A stretch of DNA of 64,000 nt from contig JABABQ010000045.1 in NCBI GenBank assembly GCA_014238155.1, positions 1 to 64,000 on the forward strand, read 5' to 3'. This document shows, one piece after another, positions 55,078 to 64,000 of this stretch (positions are counted from its first letter, which is position 1; every line of letters begins with the position of its first letter). The notes below the pieces were generated by a model. That model had not been told where the DNA came from. It saw only the letters and a program-made list of their open reading frames with translations, and made no database searches. The stretch comes from Rhizobiaceae bacterium (GTDB lineage Bacteria; Pseudomonadota; Alphaproteobacteria; Rhizobiales; Rhizobiaceae). Position numbers and translations under genes: made by a program.

Positions 55078-56105
55078 ACCGTAAAGTGCAACAAACCGGC
55101 ATCATTACGGGTGGTTCCTGGTGTGCGGACCACAACAGACTGGTGGAAAGATGGCCGCAAGAGGAAAGTCTGGTCAGGATTATCTCTGAGGAAATTCGTG
55201 GTGGAGGTTCCGCCTGCAATCTTGCGATTGATATCAAACGTCTTGATCCCGACCTGCCGGTATCGACCATTGGTCTGCTCGGCGATGATGCTGACGGTGT
55301 GGCTCTCCTGCAACAGGCACAAGCTGAGGGATTGGAATGTTCCCGACTGACCACCCTTGCAGGCCAGCAAACAACTTTTACCGATTGCTATACATCCAGT
55401 GAATCCAATCGCCGCACCCATCTTTTCCATGCCGGGACCAGCGAATACCTGACCCCGGACCACTTCGATTTCGAGCATGTTGACGCCAAGATCCTGCATC
55501 TCGGTCTGCCCGGACTGCACGGTAAACTGGACAATCAATGGAACGGCGATGAAAACGGCTGGGTCACGATATTAAAGAATGCCCGGTCCAACGGTCTCAA
55601 AACCAATCTTGAGCTTTGTTCGCTGCCGTCCGAACAGCTGCAAGCGCTTGTAACTCCATGTCTGCGGCACCTCAATTATCTGATCATCAATGATTTTGAA
55701 ATTGCCGCTATTGCCGGCCAACCCATCGGGCATGACGAGGATGCCGACATCGAGACCTGTCTCATCAATGCGCGGCAAATAATTTCCAACTTCCCGCTCG
55801 AACTGGTGATTGTGCATTTTCCCGGTGGGGCGGTGGCGGTAACCACTCAGGGTGATGAAGTCCAACATGCGTCTGTGAACATGCCCGCAGATCAGATTGT
55901 CGGAACAAATGGTGCAGGAGATGCCTTTGCCGCCGGTGCCCTGTACGGGTTGCACGAAGACTGGCCGCTGCAGCAAACTTTAAAACTGGCTCACGCATCA
56001 GCAGCCGCCTCCATCAGACATATCGGCACCACTGATGCGGTTGTCGGCTGGGCCGACTGCCTGGAACTGGCATCGCAATTTGGCTGGCGCAGCCCGCTGA
56101 ATTGA
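55074..56105 (+). CDS. PfkB family sugar kinase
   Basis: This 343-residue ribokinase-type enzyme phosphorylates a sugar or sugar derivative. The N-terminal RGGGSACNLAIDIKRL matches the substrate glycine motif and the C-terminal GTNGAGDAFAAGALYGLHED carries the anion hole and catalytic aspartate. The substrate is not determined. Its ATG overlaps the preceding stop codon. About 134 bases separate it from glxB, the widest gap in this part of the unit. Confidence 0.88.
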   Translation: MNRKVQQTGIITGGSWCADHNRLVERWPQEESLVRIISEEIRGGGSACNLAIDIKRLDPDLPVSTIGLLGDDADGVALLQQAQAEGLECSRLTTLAGQQTTFTDCYTSSESNRRTHLFHAGTSEYLTPDHFDFEHVDAKILHLGLPGLHGKLDNQWNGDENGWVTILKNARSNGLKTNLELCSLPSEQLQALVTPCLRHLNYLIINDFEIAAIAGQPIGHDEDADIETCLINARQIISNFPLELVIVHFPGGAVAVTTQGDEVQHASVNMPADQIVGTNGAGDAFAAGALYGLHEDWPLQQTLKLAHASAAASIRHIGTTDAVVGWADCLELASQFGWRSPLN

Positions 56106-56239
56106 CGCAGCGGCGTTTGCGGTGGGCAAATTGTCTCGCCAAATCATAAAACGGGAATATTTCTGCAGTATTGCGAAACTTTTCTTGTAATGATGCCGTT
56201 TTGATTTAGCTTCCCTGCTGTTGAACGGGAGACAACGCA

Positions 56240-57115
56240 ATGTGCGGCATTGTTGGCTTATTCTTGAAGGACAAGGCGCTTGAGCCCGAACTCGGCGGCC
56301 TGCTGACCGATATGCTGGTCACCATGTCGGACCGTGGGCCCGACAGCGCCGGAATTGCGGTCTATCGCGGCGCTGATGATGGCAAGGTAAAAATTACCTT
56401 GCAATCTTCCAATCCTGAGCAGGACTTCGAAAATCTTGAAGCAGACCTGAACACCGAGGTCGTGCGCATTGATAGCCATGCCATTGTCTCCTGCCCTGCA
56501 GATCACGCGGACACCATATTGGAGCAGCTCTCGGCCATGCCGCATCTGCGGGTCATGTCGACGGGCGATGCCATTGAAATCTACAAGGAAGTGGGCCTGC
56601 CAAAATCGGTTGCGGAACGGTTTAACATTCACCAATTGCAGGGCAGTCACGGCATTGGTCACACGCGCATGGCCACAGAAAGCGCAGTTACGACGCTGGG
56701 CGCCCATCCCTTCTCCACAGGTCCCGACCAGTGTCTGGTACACAATGGATCGCTCTCCAATCACAATTCATTGCGTCGACGTTTGGCCCGACAAGGGGTG
56801 AATGTAATAACTCAAAATGATACCGAAGTGGCTGCGGCCTATCTGACCTGGAAGATGCAGAATGGCTGTGACCTTGGAGAAGCACTGGAAGCCGGAATAT
56901 CCGACCTCGATGGATTTTACACATTCGTTGTTGGAACCCGCAACGGGTTTGGCGTATTGCGCGACCCGATTGCCTGCAAGCCAGCGGTACTGGCGGAAAC
57001 AGAACAATATGTCGCATTCGGCTCAGAATACCGCGCCCTGGTGAATTTGCCTGGAATTGAACAGGCAAATGTGTGGGAACCCGAACCTGCCACCGTTTAT
57101 TTCTGGGAGCATTAG
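56240..57115 (+). CDS. glxB: GlxB-type class II glutamine amidotransferase domain protein
   Basis: This 291-residue protein has the Ntn glutaminase fold with the N-terminal nucleophile in MCGIVGLFL and the substrate residues GHTRMATESA and HNGSLSNHNSLR. It corresponds to the PurF-like subunit of GlxBCD, also known as subunit A of N-methylglutamate synthase. In that system it releases the amine or ammonia from a gamma-glutamylamide donor for the GlxD oxidoreductase-like partner. It precedes glxC by two bases. Confidence 0.88.
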   Translation: MCGIVGLFLKDKALEPELGGLLTDMLVTMSDRGPDSAGIAVYRGADDGKVKITLQSSNPEQDFENLEADLNTEVVRIDSHAIVSCPADHADTILEQLSAMPHLRVMSTGDAIEIYKEVGLPKSVAERFNIHQLQGSHGIGHTRMATESAVTTLGAHPFSTGPDQCLVHNGSLSNHNSLRRRLARQGVNVITQNDTEVAAAYLTWKMQNGCDLGEALEAGISDLDGFYTFVVGTRNGFGVLRDPIACKPAVLAETEQYVAFGSEYRALVNLPGIEQANVWEPEPATVYFWEH

Positions 57116-57117
57116 TC

Positions 57118-57821
<704 letters not shown>

Positions 57822-57822
<1 letters not shown>

Positions 57823-59162
57823 TGGATAAGACGCCCGGAACCCATCCTGTGAAACCCTGGACTTTCGACGATTATACAAACTCCTATATTCGCCGGGCTG
57901 CAGCCACCGGGATTTATGACATTCGCGGCGGCGGTGCCAAGCGCCGGGTGCCGCATTTTGATGATCTGTTGTTTCTCGGCGCGTCGATGTCGCGCTATCC
58001 GTTGGAAGGTTATCGCGAGAAATGTGAAACCAAGGTGGCGCTGGGTACAAGGTTCGCCAAAAACCCCATCATGCTCGATATCCCGATCACAATTGCCGGA
58101 ATGAGCTTTGGGGCTTTGTCCGGCCAGGCCAAGGAAGCGCTGGGGCGCGGGGCAAATGCTGCAGGCACGTCGACGACAACCGGTGACGGCGGCATGACCA
58201 TTGAGGAACGCAGTCACTCCAACAAGCTGGTCTATCAGTACCTTCCTTCCCGATACGGCATGAATCCTGATGATCTGCGCAAAGCTGACGCCATTGAAAT
58301 CGTTGTTGGACAGGGAGCAAAACCCGGTGGTGGTGGCATGCTTCTGGGACAGAAAATTTCAGATCGCGTTGCCGAAATGCGCACCTTGCCAAAAGGCATC
58401 GATCAGCGATCCGCCTGTCGCCATCCTGACTGGACCGGCCCTGATGATCTGGAAATAAAAATACTGGAGCTGCGTGAAATTACCGGATGGCGCGTACCAA
58501 TTTACGTCAAGATCGGTGGTGCCAGACCGTATTTTGACACCACTTTGGCCATAAAGGCAGGTGCAGACGTAGTTGTGCTGGACGGCATGCAGGGTGGCAC
58601 GGCGGCCACTCAGGATGTCTTCATCGAACATGTCGGCCAACCAACCCTTGCCTGCATCCGCCCTGCCGTCCAGGCGCTGCAGGATCTTGATGTTCATCGT
58701 GAAGTGCAACTGGTTCTCTCAGGCGGCATCAGAACCGGTGCCGATGTGGCCAAAGCTCTGGCACTGGGTGCCGATGCGGTCAGCATCGGAACGGCTGCTC
58801 TGATCGCGCTGGGAGATAATGATCCCGCACTTGAGGGGGAATATCAAAAACTCGGCACCACAGCTGGAGCGTATGATGACTGGCATGAAGGCCAGGACCC
58901 GGCTGGTATCACCACCCAGGATCCCAAACTGGCGGCCCGGCTCGACCCGGTGGCAGCGGGAAGACGCCTGGCAAATTATCTGAAAGTGATGACACTGGAA
59001 GCACAAACAATCGCCCGCGCTTGCGGCAAAAATCATGTTCTCAATCTGGAGCCTGAAGACCTTTGCGCGCTGACGATTGAAGCATCTGCCATGGCGGGCG
59101 TACCGCTTGCCGGCACGAACTGGATACCCGGTCAGACACCGGAATCCGGTAAACACGACTAA
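57822..59162 (+). CDS. glxD: GlxD-type FMN-binding glutamate synthase domain protein
   Basis: This 446-residue protein is the FMN-barrel subunit related to the synthase domain of glutamate synthase. It would add the released amine to 2-oxoglutarate. Key blocks are IAGMSFGALSGQAKEALGRG (FMN/active-site loop), GDGGMTIEERSHSNKLVYQY and VVLDGMQGGTAATQDVFIEH. The cysteine near SACRHPDW could be part of the [3Fe-4S]-type region. It forms a complex with glxB and glxC, and overlaps glxC by one base. Confidence 0.88.
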
Positions 59163-59176
59163 ACAGGGAGCAGACT

Positions 59177-60484
59177 ATGGCCAAGGATCTTGCCAAATTT
59201 GCCGCCGACAATGGCGTCAGGTTTTTCCTCTTCAACTTTACCGACCTGTTCGGCGTCCAGCGTGCCAAGCTGGTGCCGGCTGAAGCGGTCGGCGGCATGC
59301 AAAAATCGGGCGCCGGTTTTGCCGGATTTGCCAGTTGGCTCGATATGACCCCGGCACATCCAGACATGTTCGTCATGCCGGATCCCGACAGTGTCATCCA
59401 ACTGCCCTGGAAACCACAAATTGCCTGGGTTGCCGGTGATCCGTGGATGGATGGTGAACCGGTGGCGCAGGCGCCGAGAAACGTTCTGAAAACGCTGAAT
59501 GCCAGAGCCGCTGAGCTGAATTTTAAAATGATGTCAGGGGTCGAACCGGAATTTCACCTGATCAATGTCGACGGATCGGGCATCTCCGATGATCGGGATA
59601 CACAGGAAAAGCCCTGCTATGATCAAAGCGCTCTGATGCGCCGGTTCGATGTCATATCTGAAATCTGCACCACCATGATCACACTTGGATGGGGCCCCTA
59701 TCAAAACGACCATGAAGACGCCAATGGTCAGTTCGAAATCAACTGGGATTTTGGAGATTGTCTGCAAACCGCTGACCAGCACGCATTTTTCAAATTCATG
59801 GTAAAAGCCATTGCTGAAAATCACGGCCTGCGGGCAACATTTATGCCGAAGCCCTTTTCCAATCTCACGGGAAATGGCTGTCACGTTCATCACTCGGTCT
59901 GGACACCGGATGGCAGCAAATGCCTGTTTGCCGACAATGCAGGTGAATTGGGCCTGTCGGATATGGCCTACAATTTTCTTGGTGGGCTGATGTCGCATGG
60001 CGCTGCGATGTGTGCAATTACCAATCCCACGGTCAACAGCTATAAACGCATCAACGCACCCGCCACATTGTCAGGTGCGACGTGGTCCCCGTCCTCGGTA
60101 ACCTATGGCGGAAATAACCGGACCCATATGGTGCGCATTCCTGATGCTGGCAGGCTGGAATTCCGGTTGGCGGACGGTGCGGCCAACCCATATTTGCTTC
60201 AGGCAGTATTGTTGGCGGCCGGGATAGACGGGATTGAACGCAAACTTGATCCGGGCAAACGTCTGGACATCGACATGTATACCGAAGGCCACAAGGCACG
60301 CGGCGCCCAAAAACTGCCACTCAACATGCTCGACGCCATTCGTGAATTCCAAAAGGACAAATATTTGCGCGACGCAATGGGCTCCGAATTCTCTCAGGCT
60401 TATGTCAAACTGCGGGATCGGGAATGGAACCAATATAGCCACCATCTGAGCCAGTGGGAACGCGATCAAACTCTGGATTGTTAG
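59177..60484 (+). CDS. glnT: Glutamine synthetase family protein GlnT / gamma-glutamylamide synthetase
   Basis: This 435-residue ATP-dependent amide ligase belongs to the GlnT/GmaS branch of the glutamine synthetase superfamily. Recognisable are EPEFHLI, the metal-binding NDHEDANGQFEINWDFGD, GNGCHVHHSVW and TYGGNNRTHMVRIPDAG. In methylamine users the homologous GmaS makes gamma-glutamylmethylamide, which GlxBCD/MgsABC then uses; in rhizobia GlnT makes glutamine or a related amide. Sequence alone does not decide the amine. GGGAG lies before the ATG, and the gene follows glxD by 14 bases. Confidence 0.9.
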   Translation: MAKDLAKFAADNGVRFFLFNFTDLFGVQRAKLVPAEAVGGMQKSGAGFAGFASWLDMTPAHPDMFVMPDPDSVIQLPWKPQIAWVAGDPWMDGEPVAQAPRNVLKTLNARAAELNFKMMSGVEPEFHLINVDGSGISDDRDTQEKPCYDQSALMRRFDVISEICTTMITLGWGPYQNDHEDANGQFEINWDFGDCLQTADQHAFFKFMVKAIAENHGLRATFMPKPFSNLTGNGCHVHHSVWTPDGSKCLFADNAGELGLSDMAYNFLGGLMSHGAAMCAITNPTVNSYKRINAPATLSGATWSPSSVTYGGNNRTHMVRIPDAGRLEFRLADGAANPYLLQAVLLAAGIDGIERKLDPGKRLDIDMYTEGHKARGAQKLPLNMLDAIREFQKDKYLRDAMGSEFSQAYVKLRDREWNQYSHHLSQWERDQTLDC

Positions 60485-60712
60485 GGCCCGGGTCTCAGTC
60501 GGGAAATTCTGCCGGATAACTTTGAACATGCAGGTTGCTTGCAGCGAAGACGTGCACACTGTGGATGCGAGTGACTTTGAATTGCAGATGGGTAAGAACC
60601 AGCATAATTCCTGTGGTAATGACAAGTATGGACCGTCCTCTCTCATGGTCATTTTGATCGCGATTACTGCGCGCTCAAAAACCGGCCACCTATCAGGGAA
60701 ACCCGCACAATT

Positions 60713-61381
60713 ATGAACCCACTTGAAAAATTGAACGGGAGGTTGGTGGTTTCCTGCCAACCGGTGGACGATGGCCCAATGGATCGTCCCGAGATTACCG
60801 CTGCAATGGCGCTCGCCGCCGCCGCAGGCGGTGCTGCCGGGTTGCGCATCGAAGGACTTGATAATCTGGCTGCAATCCGCCCGCTGACCGACCTTCCCAT
60901 TATCGGCATCGTCAAACGCGACCTTGAGGAATCCGAGGTGCGCATTTCACCTTTCAGTCAAGACATCATCGATCTGGCAAAACTGGGGGCAGACATTATC
61001 GCCTATGATGCCACCCAGCGTCACAGGCCGGAGCCGACTGCACAACTGGTCGATCAGATCAAGAATTGCGGAAAATTCGCCATGGCTGATTGTGCCAACC
61101 TTTCAGATGCCAAACAGGCTTTGGAGGAAGGCGCCGACATTATCGGAACAACGCTTTCAGGCTATGCCTACGATATCGCCCCCCCAGGCACACCACCAGA
61201 CACCGCACTCGTCAGCGAAATTGCCAAACTGGCTGCCTTCGTCATGGCTGAAGGACGTTACAACAGCCCTGCCCTTGCTGCACAAGCCATGGCCGCTGGC
61301 GCCAATAGCGTCACGGTTGGCAGTGCCGTCACCCGTGTTGAACACATCACCGACTGGTTCGTTCAGGCGCTGGCACGATGA
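60713..61381 (+). CDS. nanE: Putative N-acetylmannosamine-6-phosphate 2-epimerase
   Basis: This 222-residue TIM-barrel enzyme has the NanE N-terminus LVVSCQPVDDGPMDRPEI, the IIGIVKRDLEES strand and the phosphate-binding GANSVTVGSAVTR loop near the C-terminus. NanE converts ManNAc-6-phosphate to GlcNAc-6-phosphate in sialic-acid catabolism. Here no nanA or sialic-acid transporter is seen, so the natural substrate may be another amino-sugar phosphate. It overlaps the ROK kinase gene by four bases. A 228-base gap without gene separates it from glnT. Confidence 0.85.
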   Translation: MNPLEKLNGRLVVSCQPVDDGPMDRPEITAAMALAAAAGGAAGLRIEGLDNLAAIRPLTDLPIIGIVKRDLEESEVRISPFSQDIIDLAKLGADIIAYDATQRHRPEPTAQLVDQIKNCGKFAMADCANLSDAKQALEEGADIIGTTLSGYAYDIAPPGTPPDTALVSEIAKLAAFVMAEGRYNSPALAAQAMAAGANSVTVGSAVTRVEHITDWFVQALAR

Positions 61382-62322
61382 GCGGCGATCATCTCCCAAG
61401 TGGCATTGCCGTTGATCTTGGTGGCACCAAAATTTCCGCTGCACGCGTGACCAACGGCGATGTTGGAGACATTATCAAGGCTGAAACCGACCCCAATGCG
61501 TCGATCGACAATCAGATCGCTGCAATTTGTCACCTGGTGCACCAAATCGACCTGACCGGCGGCGGCGGCGGCGGTGACGGCGGCGGCGGTGGCGGTGGCG
61601 GTGGCGGTGGCGGTGGCGATAGCAAAATCATTGGGGTCGCGGTGGCTGGGCGGGTCAGTTCTGACGGTGAATGGTACGCGGTCAATTCCGATATATTGAC
61701 TCAAATCGACAAAGTGCCACTGCGCCAGATATTGACCCAACAATTGGGGCAGCATGTGACAGTTGAAAACGACGCCACAGCCGCAGCACTTGGAGAACTC
61801 ACCTGCGGAGCCGGTAAGAACAGCAATTCATTTGCCTATATCACCGTATCCACCGGCGTTGGCGGTGGCATCATACTGGATGGCAGACCTGTCGTATCTG
61901 CTTCAGGACTGGCAGGCCATATAGGTTTTACGACATCCCGAATGCAGGGAGAACTCTGTGGAAGCGGTCGCACCAATACGGTGGAAAGCATCGCCTCGGG
62001 CCGGGCCCTTTCTGCCGCCGCGGCCAAAATTGGCCATGCGGGACTGAATGGCAAGCAAGTCTACGATGCGCATCTGTCGGGCCAGTCATGGGCGACACAG
62101 CTGGTTTCCAATTCAGCAGCAGCGATTGCCGAATTGAGCAGCAATCTGAAAGCCGTTCTGGACATCGATGCCGTGGTAATCGGTGGTGGTGTCGGTCTGG
62201 CGGAAGGTTATGCGGAATTGGTTGAGGCCCATTTGCAAGATGAACCCGAGCTGTTTCGCCCAAAAGTGCATCGCGCTGCACTGAAAGAGAATTCTGCCCT
62301 TGTTGGCGTTCTGGTGCGCTAG
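61378..62322 (+). CDS. ROK family sugar kinase with polyglycine insert
   Basis: This 314-residue kinase has the ROK ATP motif AVDLGGTKISAARV, the catalytic ENDATAAALGELTCGAG and the glycine-rich VSTGVGGGIIL. It most resembles the N-acetylmannosamine/glucokinase branch, and NanE next to it supports an amino-sugar substrate. The usual zinc-motif region reads ISGS-like LCGSGRTNTVESIASG without the typical CxCGxxGC cysteines. Residues 61-80 are 19 glycines and one aspartate, encoded by GGC/GGT triplets, between the N-lobe helix and strand IIGVAVAGR. Confidence 0.86.
   Translation: MSGDHLPSGIAVDLGGTKISAARVTNGDVGDIIKAETDPNASIDNQIAAICHLVHQIDLTGGGGGGDGGGGGGGGGGGGGDSKIIGVAVAGRVSSDGEWYAVNSDILTQIDKVPLRQILTQQLGQHVTVENDATAAALGELTCGAGKNSNSFAYITVSTGVGGGIILDGRPVVSASGLAGHIGFTTSRMQGELCGSGRTNTVESIASGRALSAAAAKIGHAGLNGKQVYDAHLSGQSWATQLVSNSAAAIAELSSNLKAVLDIDAVVIGGGVGLAEGYAELVEAHLQDEPELFRPKVHRAALKENSALVGVLVR
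61558..61617 (+). repeat. GGC/GGT triplet tract in the ROK kinase
   Basis: Twenty consecutive codons of GGN with one GAC interruption, including six GGC-GGT hexamer units at the 3' end. It keeps the frame open on both sides. Confidence 0.95.
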
Positions 62323-62393
62323 AGCCCCCGGGTCTCTCGTCTTATCGAACATGGCGTCAATCTTAGGACAGGCCCGACAGATTTTTTCGTCAT

Positions 62394-62507
62394 GTGACAA
62401 CCATAGTCGGGCGGAGCCGGGCGCCAGCGTAAGCCGTTGCGAATGACATGGATGATACCACTAAGAACTCGGCGGTCGTCCAAGCGCCCGATAGCTGTGT
62501 CACACAA
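62394..62507 (-). pseudogene. Fragment of an IS5-family transposase N-terminus
   Basis: A 38-codon minus-strand segment matches the IS5 transposase N-terminal (DUF4096) block: GRLDDRRVLSGIIHVIRNGL, then RWRPAPPDYG. Both ends are lost. It lies between the ROK gene and the end of the cytidylyltransferase gene, so an insertion here has since decayed. Confidence 0.75.
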
Positions 62508-62513
62508 TGGGTG

Positions 62514-62996
62514 TTATGAGCCGACCACCATTGCTGCACTAGTTAGGTTTCGTGGATCCAGCGTTGCAAATGGGTTTAGTTTGGTTTGGGCCTGCGCCAA
62601 AACCATTTGTTTTATTTTCGTGGAAGACGTTCGGGGATTGTAGCTAACTTGAACAATCTCTTTTCCCATTTCTAGTAAATAGGCATCAACATCCAGGTTA
62701 TGAGGCTGTCGTCCCCAGTCTTCGCCAACCACAAAAATATCCACGTCCACCGCTTTGCAACCTGAAACATATTCAAGTTCATGATATGGGCGCACGATGT
62801 CGACACAACTCAACGCTTGCAACATCTCCACGCGCTGTTCCAAAGGAACAATCGGGACATTGGGTTTGTACAGGTTTACAACCTCATCTGAAGCAACGCC
62901 AACCGCCAGAACGTCCCCCAGTGTTTTGCAGTGTTTCAACAAAGCAAGATGGCCGACATGAAGTAAATCAAAAGTGCCCACGGTGTAGACGATCAT
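62514..62996 (-). CDS. Glycerol-3-phosphate cytidylyltransferase-like protein (TagD family)
   Basis: This 160-residue nucleotidyltransferase has the family HxGH motif in VGTFDLLHVGHLALLKHC (about residues 6-23) and the C-terminal RTSSTKIK, equivalent to RTxGISTT. It would activate an alcohol phosphate with CTP. The tail after about 135 (LNPFATLDPRNLTSAAMVVG) is unusual for the family and ends beside an IS5 fragment, so its C-terminus may have been altered. A CDP-alcohol phosphatidyltransferase gene lies divergently, suggesting a two-step lipid headgroup pathway. The start is ATG 62996; the frame runs open to 63026. Confidence 0.82.
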   Translation of the reverse strand: MIVYTVGTFDLLHVGHLALLKHCKTLGDVLAVGVASDEVVNLYKPNVPIVPLEQRVEMLQALSCVDIVRPYHELEYVSGCKAVDVDIFVVGEDWGRQPHNLDVDAYLLEMGKEIVQVSYNPRTSSTKIKQMVLAQAQTKLNPFATLDPRNLTSAAMVVGS

Positions 62997-63248
62997 TTTC
63001 CAGTTTATCCTTTTACTAGTGTACAAACGGTGTTAGCTAACGGGATCGGGATTAAAATCCACGATCACGCGACGATTATTCAATAATTTCATATAGATAG
63101 ATAATATGATATAGCTCCAGACCTTTAAAAGTCTAGAGAGTGTTTGTGTCTTGAAAACTACTGGTTTCAAATGCACGCAGAATAGGAAGCAGAGTTTGCC
63201 AGTCTAATATCGACTTGGCCTGCGTTTCTTTAACCCAAAGGACCTGCC

Positions 63249-63905
63249 ATGACAACTGATAACACAGCATCAGAAGAACTGCCGAATAGATCCATCCTGT
63301 CGTATATCAAAGACCTTCCCAATATATGCTCCCTTGCAGGGCTCGGATGCACTCTGATTGCGATCTATTTTCTGATTACTGGTGTCTATGCAGCCGCCAT
63401 GATTGGCATGATCTGGGCGGTCGCATTTGATTGGGCTGATGGGCTAATTGCGCGCAGGATGTCAGGACGAACTGGCGCTGATCGACAATTCGGCGGTCAA
63501 CTTGATCTGCTCATCGATATCGTGAGTTACGGTGTCACGCCCGCAATTTTGATATTGAGCTATGCAAGCTTTAATCCCGCATTTTTGCCGATTGCATTTG
63601 TAATGCTGGTCTTTGGGGCGATCCGGTTGAGCTATTTCAGCACATTTGGGCTATCGGGTGATGCGAAATATACCGGATTAGCCATTGATAATAATAGTAT
63701 AATTCTAGTATTCTTGTTTATGTTCGCTGGATATTTTGACCGTACGTTGTTTTCTGTATTTCTCGGTGCAAGCGGCCTCTGCCTTGCAGCGCTGAATGTC
63801 TCACAGATAAAGACACCAAAGCTCTCCGGAAATCCCGTAAACGTTGCCCTTCTTGCAATCTATACGTTAGCTGTGACCATCACATATGGTTGGACCTTAC
63901 TATAG
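63249..63905 (+). CDS. CDP-alcohol phosphatidyltransferase family membrane protein
   Basis: This 218-residue integral membrane enzyme transfers a phosphate-alcohol group from a CDP-activated donor. The signature D-x2-DG-x2-AR...G-x3-D-x3-D is complete (DWADGLIAR ... GGQLDLLID, about residues 60-88), and about six hydrophobic helices follow it. The size and motif fit the phosphatidylserine-synthase-like branch, but the alcohol cannot be told. It is divergent from the TagD-like cytidylyltransferase, with about 250 bases between them. Confidence 0.88.
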   Translation: MTTDNTASEELPNRSILSYIKDLPNICSLAGLGCTLIAIYFLITGVYAAAMIGMIWAVAFDWADGLIARRMSGRTGADRQFGGQLDLLIDIVSYGVTPAILILSYASFNPAFLPIAFVMLVFGAIRLSYFSTFGLSGDAKYTGLAIDNNSIILVFLFMFAGYFDRTLFSVFLGASGLCLAALNVSQIKTPKLSGNPVNVALLAIYTLAVTITYGWTLL

Positions 63906-64000
63906 AGCATAGATCACTGCGGCAAAAACCTATCTAACAACCCCGGCTGCAACGGCGGTTGGTCGGCACAAATCGGCCCTAAAGCAGACCTGCGACACAT
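63906..64000. other. Right edge, no gene recognised
   Basis: The last 95 bases contain no recognisable coding or RNA feature. Confidence 0.5.

Overview
The window looks like a chromosomal segment of a Hyphomicrobiales (Rhizobiales) alphaproteobacterium, probably marine or otherwise free-living. The clues are two Omp2b/Porin_2-type porins, a MoxR-DUF58-DUF4159 cluster divergent from DUF1285-nudL-cca, a hut operon of the HutF/HutG type, long type-2 LeuA, a GlxBCD-GlnT module, and TTAA-N7-TTAAC sites of the CtrA kind. The window holds no rRNA, recognisable tRNA, CRISPR array or intact insertion sequence.

Layout. 1-709 is a GC-rich array of four related hairpin-rich repeats (two direct, two inverted). 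710-4752 carries an ABC exporter, trmL and hemF. 4927-14906 holds a minus-strand tRNA-repair/Nudix operon (DUF1285, nudL, cca, Nudix) divergent from a four-gene plus-strand membrane-stress operon (MoxR, DUF58, BatA/DUF4159, large membrane protein). 14903-26022 is mostly housekeeping: GNAT, glutathionyl-hydroquinone reductase, Nudix, a tail-anchored protein, a DUF1176-like protein, alpha/beta hydrolase plus leuA, PilZ, acyl-CoA synthetase and a secreted repeat protein with a peptidoglycan-binding tail. 26494-29502 holds two divergent paralogous porins. 29716-37305 holds a PhoX-like DUF839 protein, RidA, a LuxR solo with a PAS protein, a sulfatase, an SDR, and a nicotinamidase-like protein that has lost its catalytic cysteine. 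37700-38950 looks acquired: an AT-rich gene for a cysteine-rich secreted protein beside the tail of a dead IS3 transposase. 38953-45358 holds regulators paired with small oxidative enzymes: TetR with an amine oxidase, a winged-helix/hydrolase fusion, LysR with a VOC protein, and an FAD monooxygenase. 45500-52162 is a complete histidine-utilisation locus (hutF divergent from hutIHGU). 52654-53748 is a mandelate-racemase-type enolase.

The most unusual locus is 54064-62322, eight tightly packed plus-strand genes: a TIM-barrel aldolase-like protein, a PfkB kinase, GlxB, GlxC, GlxD, a glutamine-synthetase-family GlnT, NanE epimerase and a ROK kinase. It joins an amine/glutamate transfer machine (GlxBCD plus GlnT, related to gamma-glutamylmethylamide synthetase and N-methylglutamate synthase) to amino-sugar phosphate enzymes. 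I infer a pathway handling an amino sugar or other amine-bearing carbohydrate. The window ends with a dead IS5 fragment, a TagD-like cytidylyltransferase and a divergent CDP-alcohol phosphatidyltransferase.

A theme across the window is in-frame, low-complexity GC-rich triplet tracts inside otherwise conserved proteins (20 residues in the ROK kinase, 11 in GlxC, shorter tracts in the aldolase-like protein, BatA and the tail-anchored protein), with related noncoding tracts. Start codons were moved inward where a ribosome-binding site or a family-typical N-terminus supported it; each case is noted.
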